Shown here piece by piece: positions 57,764 through 64,000 of a DNA stretch of 64,000 nucleotides; positions within the stretch are counted from its first letter, which is position 1, and each line of letters begins with the position of its first letter. The notes under the pieces were generated by a model, which had not been told where the DNA came from, searched no databases, and worked only from the letters and a program-made list of their open reading frames with translations. The stretch is from contig JBOGVS010000002.1 in the NCBI GenBank assembly GCA_050692555.1, forward strand, positions 1 through 64,000. The letters are read 5' to 3'. This DNA is from DAITPV01 sp050692555. Lineage in GTDB: Bacteria; Actinomycetota; UBA4738; CALAEC01. The translations under genes and the position numbers were made by a program.

Positions 57764-59118
57764 AGCACCGGGTCCTCGCCCGGCCGGCTGAGGATCCCGA
57801 ACTCGGAGCGCCAGTACTTGGGGCTCGGCTTCATCGGACGCCAGTTGGGGAAGAACACCCGCTTGTCACGATCCAGGAGGTTCACCTTCTCCCCGTCGGT
57901 GGTGAACGTCCGCATGATGGGACGCCAGGACACGATCGCAGAGGCCTCCGGAGAAGGAGGCTCGGCGTGGTCGACGGCGAACAGCCCGAGCTGGCTCTCT
58001 TCGGCCAGGACGTGGTCGTCGGGGCCCAGGCGGACCGAGATGGCCGAGTAGGTCTGGTCCCTGAACGTCTCCAGGATCCGGATCAGAGCCGCTCCGCCCC
58101 GCCCGTCGGTTCGTGCCAGCGCCTCGGCCAGCGCTCGCACTGCGTCGTAGCCCTCCTGCTCCAGGCCGGCGGGGGCGTGCCCGGACGCTTGGGTGAAGGC
58201 TTCCCGGAACTCCTGCACCCGGGGCAGCATGTCCGCCCAGCCCGACCAGGTGTACGGGTAGCAGGCCACGATGCCCGGGCGCGCTGCTCCCTCCCTGGCG
58301 AACGCGGCCTGGAGGGCGTCGGCGGACAGGGCCAGCTGGGGTGGGTCCGGGATTCGGCCGAGCGCTCGGGACACCTCCACGGCGGTCAGCGTGGAGCCCA
58401 GGAACACCACGGCGTCTGCTCCCTGGGCGACCGAGGGAACGGTCCGGCGAGCTTCTCCCGCACCGACGGTTCCGGTGGCCGATGGGGCCGAGCCTTCCTC
58501 CGCCAGCGCTGCGGACATAACCGCCTGAGCCACATCTCCCCCCGGGCCCGGCTCCGTCAGGACCACGATCCGCTGGTGCCCTCGGTCCGCCACGAGATAC
58601 CGGGCCAGCTTTCGGGCCTGCCACCTCAACGGGACGGAGGTCTGGAACGCGGACCGGAACAGGGCCCGGCCGCTGTACAGGTCGCCACCCAGGACCACCA
58701 CCGGGACGCCGGCGGTCTCGATGTCCGTGCGGGCCTCGGAGACCGCCGCGGAGTCTCCCACCACCAGCACCGCTGCCGGCCGATCCACCATCGCCTGGCG
58801 GATCAGCGAGAGCGTCCGGGCCGGGTCGCCCAGGTCGTCGGCCACGCCGAGCTGGAGCGAACGGCCTTCCAGGCCGCCGGCCTCGTTGATCTCCAGCTGG
58901 GCCAGCCGCATCCCGTCGAGGAAAGAGGCGTCCGTCTCGGAGGTCGGGCCGCTCTCCGTTCCGATCACCCGCAACCGCACCGGCTCCGCCGATGCGGAGG
59001 GGGATCCTGCGGGTCCAGCCTCCGGTCGCCCGGATCCCCCGTTCTCACTACCCGTGCAGGCGGAAGCGAGAAGAAGCGCCAATCCGACTGCCGCTGGGCG
59101 CCGCCGTTCGGGCCGCAA
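57760..59118 (-). CDS. Lipoprotein substrate-binding protein (Leu/Ile/Val-binding, Peripla_BP_6 type)
   Basis: 452 residues from a TTG that lies one base after the lysS stop. Signal with lipobox VGLALLLASAC, then a Gly/Ser/Pro linker. The binding fold has SFLDGMRLAQLEINEAGGLE, GRSLQLGVADDLGDPARTLS, AVLVVGDSAAVSEARTDIET, HQRIVVLTEPGPGGDVAQAV and ADAVVFLGSTLTAVEVSRAL, matching branched-chain amino-acid binding proteins of ABC importers. No permease or ATPase genes adjoin it, so it is an orphan or a sensor component. Confidence 0.88.
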   Translation of the reverse strand: MRPERRRPAAVGLALLLASACTGSENGGSGRPEAGPAGSPSASAEPVRLRVIGTESGPTSETDASFLDGMRLAQLEINEAGGLEGRSLQLGVADDLGDPARTLSLIRQAMVDRPAAVLVVGDSAAVSEARTDIETAGVPVVVLGGDLYSGRALFRSAFQTSVPLRWQARKLARYLVADRGHQRIVVLTEPGPGGDVAQAVMSAALAEEGSAPSATGTVGAGEARRTVPSVAQGADAVVFLGSTLTAVEVSRALGRIPDPPQLALSADALQAAFAREGAARPGIVACYPYTWSGWADMLPRVQEFREAFTQASGHAPAGLEQEGYDAVRALAEALARTDGRGGAALIRILETFRDQTYSAISVRLGPDDHVLAEESQLGLFAVDHAEPPSPEASAIVSWRPIMRTFTTDGEKVNLLDRDKRVFFPNWRPMKPSPKYWRSEFGILSRPGEDPVL

Positions 59119-59119
59119 C

Positions 59120-60613
59120 CTAGGTTTCTGGACGGAGCGTGGGGAACAGGATGACCTCGCGGAGCGAAGGGGCGTCGGTGAGGACCATCAACAGGCGGTC
59201 CACCCCGAGTCCCAGTCCGCCGGCCGGGGGCATGCCGTGCTCCAGGGCGACCAGGAACTCCTCGTCGTGCGGATGGGCCTCCTCGTCCCCGGCCGCCCGT
59301 TGGTCCCGCTGCATCTCGAACCTGCGGCGCTGCTCGTCGGGGTCGGTGAGCTCCGAGTAGGCCGGGGCGAGCTCCACCCCGCCCATCACCAGGTCGAAGT
59401 GCTCCGTGAGGTGAGGATCCTCCCGATGGGTCCTGGCCAGCGGCGAGACCTCGCGAGGGAAGTCCTTGACGATCGTGGGCTCGATCAGGGACTCCTCTAC
59501 CAGCTTCTCGAACAGCTCGAGGACCAGCTTCCCGGCTCCCCAAGCCGGGTGGTAGCCGACCCCATGCTCGTCGCACAGAGCGTGGAGGTCGTCGATCGAG
59601 TCATCGATGGACACGGTCCGCCCGGTCGCCTCCGAGACCAGCTCGGTGAGGGTCGACCGGCGCCACGGCTTCTCCAGGTCCACCTCCGCTCCGCGCCAGG
59701 CAAAGGTGTGGCCTCCGTGCACCGCCACGCATGCCGCCTTCACCAGGCCCTCGACCAGGTCCATCATGTCCTCGTAGGAGCCGTAGGCCTGGTACGCCTC
59801 GAGCATCGTGAACTCCGGGAAGTGCGTGCGGTCGATCCCCTCGTTGCGGAAGTTCTTCCCCACCTCGTAGACCCGTTCGATACCCCCCACCAGAAGGCGC
59901 TTCAGATGGAGCTCCACGGCGATCCTCAGGTACACGTCGATGTCCAGCGCGTCGAAATGGGTGACGAACGGCCTGGCCAGCCCCCCACCGGGCACCGGCT
60001 GGAGGATCGGCGTCTCGACCTCCACGAACCCACGCTCGTCCAGGTGGGAGCGGAGCGCCGCGAGCATGCGGGCCCGGGCCGTCACGTGCTCTCTGACCTC
60101 GGGATTCGCCGCCAGGTCGAGGTACCGGCGCCGGTACCGGAGCTCCACGTCGCGGAGCCCGTGGAACTTCTCGGGCAACGGCCGCAGCGACTTGGTGAGC
60201 AACGTCAGACTGGAGGCCCGGACCGAGAGCTCCCCGCGTTTCGTCTTCATCACCTCGCCCCCGGCGCCGACCCAGTCGCCAAGGTCCAGGTCCTCCAGGC
60301 CGGCGAAAGCGTCTGGGGCAAGGTCCTCCTCGGTGAGGAACAGCTGGATGGTGCCGGACCCGTCGCGGAGGACCCCGAACGCCAGCTTCCCATGGTGCCG
60401 GAGGGCCACCAGCCGTCCGGCCACCCGAACGGTCTGGCCCGAGGACTCGCCGGTGGCCAGTCCGTCGAACTTCTCGTGCAGCTCGGAAGCCATCGCGTCG
60501 CGGTCGAAGCGCAACGCGAATGGCTCCACGCCTCGTTCCCGGAGCTTGTCGAGCTTGTGCCGGCGAACCGCCAGGACATCCTCTGCGGGAGGCGGCTCCT
60601 GATCGTCCTTCAT
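59120..60613 (-). CDS. lysS: Lysyl-tRNA synthetase, class II
   Basis: 497 residues. An N-terminal OB-fold anticodon-binding domain (VRVAGRLVALRHHGKLAFGV, GTIQLFLTEEDL) precedes the class II catalytic core. Motif 1 ends in VEVETPILQPVPGGGLARPF, motif 2 is NFRNEGIDRTHFPEFTMLEA, and motif 3 is GGLGLGVDRLLMVLTD. It charges tRNA-Lys in the cytoplasm. It lies 55 bases downstream of coaX, a conserved actinobacterial order. Confidence 0.97.
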   Translation of the reverse strand: MKDDQEPPPAEDVLAVRRHKLDKLRERGVEPFALRFDRDAMASELHEKFDGLATGESSGQTVRVAGRLVALRHHGKLAFGVLRDGSGTIQLFLTEEDLAPDAFAGLEDLDLGDWVGAGGEVMKTKRGELSVRASSLTLLTKSLRPLPEKFHGLRDVELRYRRRYLDLAANPEVREHVTARARMLAALRSHLDERGFVEVETPILQPVPGGGLARPFVTHFDALDIDVYLRIAVELHLKRLLVGGIERVYEVGKNFRNEGIDRTHFPEFTMLEAYQAYGSYEDMMDLVEGLVKAACVAVHGGHTFAWRGAEVDLEKPWRRSTLTELVSEATGRTVSIDDSIDDLHALCDEHGVGYHPAWGAGKLVLELFEKLVEESLIEPTIVKDFPREVSPLARTHREDPHLTEHFDLVMGGVELAPAYSELTDPDEQRRRFEMQRDQRAAGDEEAHPHDEEFLVALEHGMPPAGGLGLGVDRLLMVLTDAPSLREVILFPTLRPET

Positions 60614-60668
60614 GGTTGGGGGCCCCCGGCGATCGCAGCGAGCGAAGCGAGCGAGATCGTTGGGGTTT

Positions 60669-61436
60669 TCATTCGGCGTTCTTCTCGTAGACCAGGCGCA
60701 GCCCCTCCAGGGTGAGCCACGGCTCGTGGTGGTCGATGGAGCGACACTCAGCGATCACCATGGGCGCCAGGCCGCCGGTGGCGATCACGGTCGGCGAGCC
60801 GAGCTCCTTCGAGATCCGTTCCACCATGCCGTCGATCATCGAGGCGTAGCCGAATACCAACCCGGACTGCACGCTCTCAACGGTGTTCTTGCCGATCACC
60901 GAGCTGGGGGCGGCCAGCTCCACCAGCGGAAGGAGGGCCGTGTGATCGAACAGGGCCCTGGCCGCCAGCTGGACCCCTGGGGCGATCGCTCCGCCCAGGT
61001 ACTCGCCCTTCTCCGATACCACGTCGAAGGTGGTGGCCGTGCCGAAGTCCACCACGATCGCCGGGCCGCCGTACCCGTCGAACGCCGCCAATGCGTTGAC
61101 GATCCGGTCGGCGCCGACCTCCTTGGGGTTGTCGGTGGCCACGTGCACACCGGTCTTCACTCCGGGTTCCACCACCACCGCCGGGAACCGAAAGTACCGG
61201 CTGACCATCTCTCGCATCGCCTGCGTGGACGAGGGGACGACGCTGGACAGCACCACTCCGGTCACGTTGCGGTCGAACGACAGGCCCTGTTGCTGGAGGA
61301 ACCCTCCGAACAGGAGGGCCAGCTCGTCCGCGGTGCGCTCGGGCTCGGTGGCCATCCGCCACCGCCACGCCAGCTCGGCGTCGCGGAACACTCCCACCAC
61401 CGTCTCGGTGTTCCCGATGTCGACCGCCAGGAGCAT
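60669..61436 (-). CDS. coaX: Type III pantothenate kinase
   Basis: 255 residues. ASKHA-type kinase: MLLAVDIGNTETVVGVFRDA (phosphate-1), VVLSSVVPSSTQAM, GADRIVNALAAFDGYGGPAI, VVDFGTATTFDVVSEKGEYL (phosphate-2) and IATGGLAPMVIAE. It makes 4'-phosphopantothenate and is insensitive to CoA feedback. Its ATG abuts the TAG of the NadC-like gene upstream. With panC two genes away it gives consecutive steps of the CoA pathway. Confidence 0.95.
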   Translation of the reverse strand: MLLAVDIGNTETVVGVFRDAELAWRWRMATEPERTADELALLFGGFLQQQGLSFDRNVTGVVLSSVVPSSTQAMREMVSRYFRFPAVVVEPGVKTGVHVATDNPKEVGADRIVNALAAFDGYGGPAIVVDFGTATTFDVVSEKGEYLGGAIAPGVQLAARALFDHTALLPLVELAAPSSVIGKNTVESVQSGLVFGYASMIDGMVERISKELGSPTVIATGGLAPMVIAECRSIDHHEPWLTLEGLRLVYEKNAE

Positions 61437-61925
61437 CTACGCCTCCACCTCGATCGCGAAGTCGACGCCATTCTGACCTGTGGCCACCGGGGCGGGCGCC
61501 GGTTGGCTCCGGAGGGCCGCGGCGTGCTCTCCGATCTGAAGGGCGTAGTCGGCCAGGTCGGGTGGCAGGTTCGAACGCTCGGGACGGTCACCACGAGTGG
61601 CCAGCCTGGACATCTCGCTGAGGAACCGGAGGGCGGTTCCGCCCGCAGCTTCGATGGCCCGAACCGGACCGCCCACCTCCGCGATCCGCTCCCCGGGCCG
61701 GACCACGTCACCGTCCCGGCGGACCTCCCGCATCCGGACACCCACTCTGGATAGGGTCTCCCGGGCCACGGCCAGGCCGGCCACCACGCCGTGTGACTGA
61801 GCCACCACCTGCCCGCGGCCGGTGGCCGCCTCGTCGGCACCGGCGTCCGGCCGCCAGTCTCGGAGATCCTCCTGGAGGGCCGGGACCACCGCCCGAAGGA
61901 TCTGGACCCGGTCGAGCTCCCTCAC
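61437..61925 (-). CDS. Truncated NadC-like protein (QPRTase N-terminal domain only)
   Basis: 162 residues from a GTG overlapping the panC stop (GTGA). Residues about 10-110 match the N-terminal domain of quinolinate phosphoribosyltransferase: LRAVVPALQEDLRDW, SHGVVAGLAVARETLSRVGV, DGDVVRPGERIAEVGGPVRA, GGTALRFLSEMSRLAT. In NadC the last piece reads ERTALNFLQRLSGIAT, so the catalytic Arg is Gly here. The C-terminal alpha/beta barrel with the other active-site residues is missing and replaced by a 50-residue Pro/Ala-rich tail. It occupies the place nadC holds in many actinobacteria, between panC and coaX. Catalysis is very unlikely. Confidence 0.75.
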   Translation of the reverse strand: MRELDRVQILRAVVPALQEDLRDWRPDAGADEAATGRGQVVAQSHGVVAGLAVARETLSRVGVRMREVRRDGDVVRPGERIAEVGGPVRAIEAAGGTALRFLSEMSRLATRGDRPERSNLPPDLADYALQIGEHAAALRSQPAPAPVATGQNGVDFAIEVEA

Positions 61926-62773
61926 GCCGGCTCCAGCCGGAGGTTGTCGATGAGCCGAGCCGGGCCCACCCGGGCGGCGACCAACGCCCGCACAGGGCCG
62001 TCGATCGTGGCGACCTCCTCGAAGGTCCGGTCGTCCACCACCGCCACGTAGTCGATCCGAGCCAGGGGCTCCGCCCCGATCCGCTTGGCCATCTCGGCCT
62101 TCACCGCCGCGGCGTCTCGCTCTCCTCCCTCCACCAGCCAGGCCGCCCGGGCCAGGGCCTCGTACAGACACGTGGCGGCCCGGCGTTCCTCCTCCGGCAG
62201 GTAGGCGTTGCGGGAGGACATCGCCATGCCGTCCTCCTCCCGAACCGTGGGGCATCCCACCACCTCCACCGGCAGGTCAAGGTCGGCCACCATCCTCCTG
62301 ATCACCGCGAGCTGCTGGGCGTCCTTCTCCCCGAAGTACGCTCGACAGGGGCCCACGATCCCGAACAGCTTGGCCACCACGGTGCACACGCCGTGGAAGT
62401 GGCCGGGCCTGGCGGCCCCCTCCAGCCGCTGTCCCAGCGGACCGGGATCCACGGTGACCTGGGGCTTCCCATCGGGGTACATCTCCTGGGCGTCCGGCGC
62501 GAACACCAGGTCCACGCCCTCCTTCTCACAGATGGCCAGGTCTCGGTCCATGTCGCGCGGGTACGAGGCCAGGTCCTCGGACGGGCCGAACTGGAGCGGG
62601 TTCACGAAGATCGAGGCGCCCACGAAGTCGGCGTCTTCTCGGGCTCGGGCCAGGAGCGAGGCGTGGCCCCCGTGGAGAGCTCCCATCGTGGGGACGAACC
62701 CGACCGTGGCTCCCTCGGCCCGGGCTCCCTCGCAGGCCTCGGCGAACCCGGCCCGGTCGCCGGTCAGCTCCAT
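61922..62773 (-). CDS. panC: Pantothenate synthetase
   Basis: 283 residues. ATP loop FVPTMGALHGGHASLLARAR (HIGH-like GGH), then FVNPLQFGPSEDLASYPRDM, GHFHGVCTVVAKLFGIV, YFGEKDAQQLAVIRRMV, MAMSSRNAYLPEEERRA (KMSKS-like) and the C-terminal ARLIDNLRLEP. It condenses pantoate and beta-alanine with ATP. The start overlaps the DUF2520 gene by ten bases. Confidence 0.97.
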   Translation of the reverse strand: MELTGDRAGFAEACEGARAEGATVGFVPTMGALHGGHASLLARAREDADFVGASIFVNPLQFGPSEDLASYPRDMDRDLAICEKEGVDLVFAPDAQEMYPDGKPQVTVDPGPLGQRLEGAARPGHFHGVCTVVAKLFGIVGPCRAYFGEKDAQQLAVIRRMVADLDLPVEVVGCPTVREEDGMAMSSRNAYLPEEERRAATCLYEALARAAWLVEGGERDAAAVKAEMAKRIGAEPLARIDYVAVVDDRTFEEVATIDGPVRALVAARVGPARLIDNLRLEPA

Positions 62774-63621
62774 TCGGCGAGCACCTCCTCGACGTCCCTC
62801 CTGGCCCGCTCATCCAGGTGGGGCGCGGCCAGGTCGAGGGCCGCGCGGGCCAGGGCCACGTACGCGGGCAAGGTGTCCGCGGCGTGTCGGGAGAGCGCCT
62901 CGAGGTTCCGCCGGACGGTTCCGGCGTCCCCCCGGGCCACGGGGCCGGTCAGCGCGGCCGCCGGGCCCAGTCGCAAGGTGTTGGCCATGGCGGCCTCGGC
63001 CAGCGGGGCGAACATGGGGACCGGATCCTCCAGGCCCGCCAGGCGGAACAGTCGCTCCGCCACCCCTTCCACGACCGCGACGTAGTTCGAGCAGAACACC
63101 GCGGCGGCGTGATACAGGGGACGGTCTTCCTCGGACAGCCTGAACGGCCGGGCGCCCACGTCGCCGGCCAGGCGCTCTCCCACCGTGAACGCCTCCTCTT
63201 CCCACGCGGTGACCGCCACGTGGCTCCCGGGCAGGCGGTCGATCCCGGCCTCGACGTCGGGGAAGGTCTGGAGGGGGTGCAGCACAAGGACCTCTGCGCC
63301 CGCTCCGCGGGCCGGGCCCAGGGCCAGGAGCGGCGTCGAGCCCGAGGGATGGATCACGGACTGGTCATCGCGGAACGCGCCCCCGGCGGCCAGGTCGGCG
63401 CACACCGGGGCGACGGCGTCGTCGGGAAGGGCCAAGAGCACGGCCTGCCCCGCGCGCGCGGCATCCGAGGGCGGAACGAAAGGAGCGTGTGGGAGGAACC
63501 GCGCGGCTCTGGCTCTGGTGTCCTCGCGGCCGGAAACCGCCACGATCCGATGCCCGGCCCGCTCGAGGAGTGCCGCGAACGCGGTCCCGACCCTGCCCGC
63601 CCCTACGACCGCGACGTCCAT
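62764..63621 (-). CDS. Rossmann-like / DUF2520 oxidoreductase
   Basis: 285 residues. NAD(P)-binding Rossmann fold at the start (DVAVVGAGRVGTAFAALLER), with AVLLALPDDAVAPVCADLAA and VIHPSGSTPLLAL. The DUF2520 domain follows (RPLYHAAAVFCSNYVAVVEG, GDAGTVRRNLEALSRHA), recalling the ketopantoate reductase/6PGDH C-terminal helical fold. Position directly before panC suggests it could be the missing ketopantoate reductase or a related step, as has been proposed for similar genes; not proven from sequence. Confidence 0.9.
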   Translation of the reverse strand: MDVAVVGAGRVGTAFAALLERAGHRIVAVSGREDTRARAARFLPHAPFVPPSDAARAGQAVLLALPDDAVAPVCADLAAGGAFRDDQSVIHPSGSTPLLALGPARGAGAEVLVLHPLQTFPDVEAGIDRLPGSHVAVTAWEEEAFTVGERLAGDVGARPFRLSEEDRPLYHAAAVFCSNYVAVVEGVAERLFRLAGLEDPVPMFAPLAEAAMANTLRLGPAAALTGPVARGDAGTVRRNLEALSRHAADTLPAYVALARAALDLAAPHLDERARRDVEEVLAEWS

Positions 63622-63634
63622 GGGGTCGTGCGGG

Positions 63635-64000
63635 TCACGCCGGCGAGTATACGTCGCCCCCCTGGACCAGCGGCGGAGCGAAGGGACGGACGACGCCGAG
63701 GGCCAGCGGTCCGAGCCGCAACCCGGCGATCCGCCGACCCCCGGGCAGCTGCGGGTCGGCGTCGAGCTCGAGGAGCGGGATCAGCACGAATCCCCGTTCG
63801 TGCATCCGGGGATGGGGGACGGTGAGCCCCGGCTCGTCGATCTCCTGGTCCCCGAAGGTGAGCACGTCCACGTCGATCACCCGGGGACCCCACCGCTCCC
63901 CCCGGACCCGTCCCATGGCCTCTTCGACCTCCAGCCCGGTGTCGAGCAGCGCACGAGCCGAGATGCCCGTCTCCACCTCCACCACCGCGTTCAGGTAGTC
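63635..64000 (-). CDS. folK: 2-amino-4-hydroxy-6-hydroxymethyldihydropteridine pyrophosphokinase, 5' part outside window
   Basis: 122 codons visible; the start is beyond the right edge. The HPPK core DYLNAVVEVETG, then RGERWGPRVIDVDVLTFGDQ (the two Mg-binding Asp), GLTVPHPRMHERGFVLIPLL and ELDADPQLP are all present. It pyrophosphorylates the pterin in folate synthesis. Thirteen bases separate its stop from the DUF2520 start. Confidence 0.92.
   Translation of the reverse strand, partial: DYLNAVVEVETGISARALLDTGLEVEEAMGRVRGERWGPRVIDVDVLTFGDQEIDEPGLTVPHPRMHERGFVLIPLLELDADPQLPGGRRIAGLRLGPLALGVVRPFAPPLVQGGDVYSPA

Noticed and set aside
60614..60668. GCGAGCGAAGCGAGCGAG repeat between coaX and lysS as a repeat array or hairpin
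   Set aside because: It is a short direct tetranucleotide-type repeat within 20 bases, too small to be CRISPR or a repeat element, and its arms are not inverted.

Overview
The window is high-GC, densely packed chromosomal DNA and reads as one contig of a deep-branching actinobacterium (Actinomycetota). The support is gene content and order. The cluster around galU, a MoeA paralogue, 5-formyl-THF cyclo-ligase, an FmdB zinc-ribbon protein and a CpaB/SAF protein matches the mycobacterial/streptomycete neighbourhood. The other markers are CarD, GpgS, an MptB-type mannosyltransferase, DUF4333 and LytR_C proteins, and folK-DUF2520-panC-coaX-lysS. A SigH-type (Bacillus sporulation family) sigma factor downstream of rlmB, and a CIRCE box on groEL, argue for a lineage outside the classical Streptomyces/Mycobacterium core. 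The exact class cannot be read from sequence alone.

Layout. 0-5.5 kb (minus): a truncated M6 metalloprotease, a MoeA-like protein whose active-site motifs are lost, galU and a membrane diguanylate cyclase. 5.5-8.9 kb (plus): 5-FCL, FmdB, MTA phosphorylase, CpaB-like and UppP. 8.9-11.7 kb (minus): tldD and a pmbA/tldE homologue broken by one base. 11.7-15.9 kb: a polytopic membrane protein, a convergent overlapping mannosyltransferase and a secreted protein. 16.0-19.1 kb: an accessory stretch beside tRNA-Arg(CCT), with a tiny basic protein, a membrane protein, two frameshifted unknown genes, three 11-bp direct repeats and a tyrosine integrase.

19-28.4 kb: a membrane protein, a large anchored secreted protein, three CAP-domain proteins (the first behind a probable c-di-GMP-I riboswitch), YjbQ, a CsaA-like protein, YbbN-like thioredoxin, galT, an M28 peptidase and a receiver protein. 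28.4-33.6 kb: groEL with CIRCE, then a sulfotransferase, GT2 and beta-helix surface cluster. 33.7-37.6 kb: a DUF5679 protein, two tandem receiver proteins, an Rrf2 regulator divergent from a DUF4395-thioredoxin pair with an evident operator, and threonine synthase.

37.6-44.3 kb is a compatible-solute locus: gpgS plus a HAD phosphatase (glucosylglycerate), treT, otsA and otsB (two trehalose routes), with an AI-2E family permease between them. 44.3-47.5 kb: a lipoprotein, LytR_C protein, glutamate dehydrogenase, DUF4333 lipoprotein and tRNA-Thr. 47.5-57 kb (minus) is the conserved clpC-radA-carD-yacL-ispD-ispF-rlmB-sigH block. 57-64 kb: YtxH and His-rich small proteins, an orphan periplasmic binding protein, lysS, coaX, a truncated NadC-like protein, panC, DUF2520 and the 3' part of folK.

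Themes. c-di-GMP is made here (diguanylate cyclase) and probably sensed here (riboswitch before a secreted CAP protein). Stress protection is concentrated (groEL, clpC, trehalose, glucosylglycerate, sigH). Many genes are start/stop overlapped, and several starts lack a Shine-Dalgarno and sit just behind a -10 box, which suggests leaderless mRNAs. I found no CRISPR array, prophage structural genes or complete insertion sequence.
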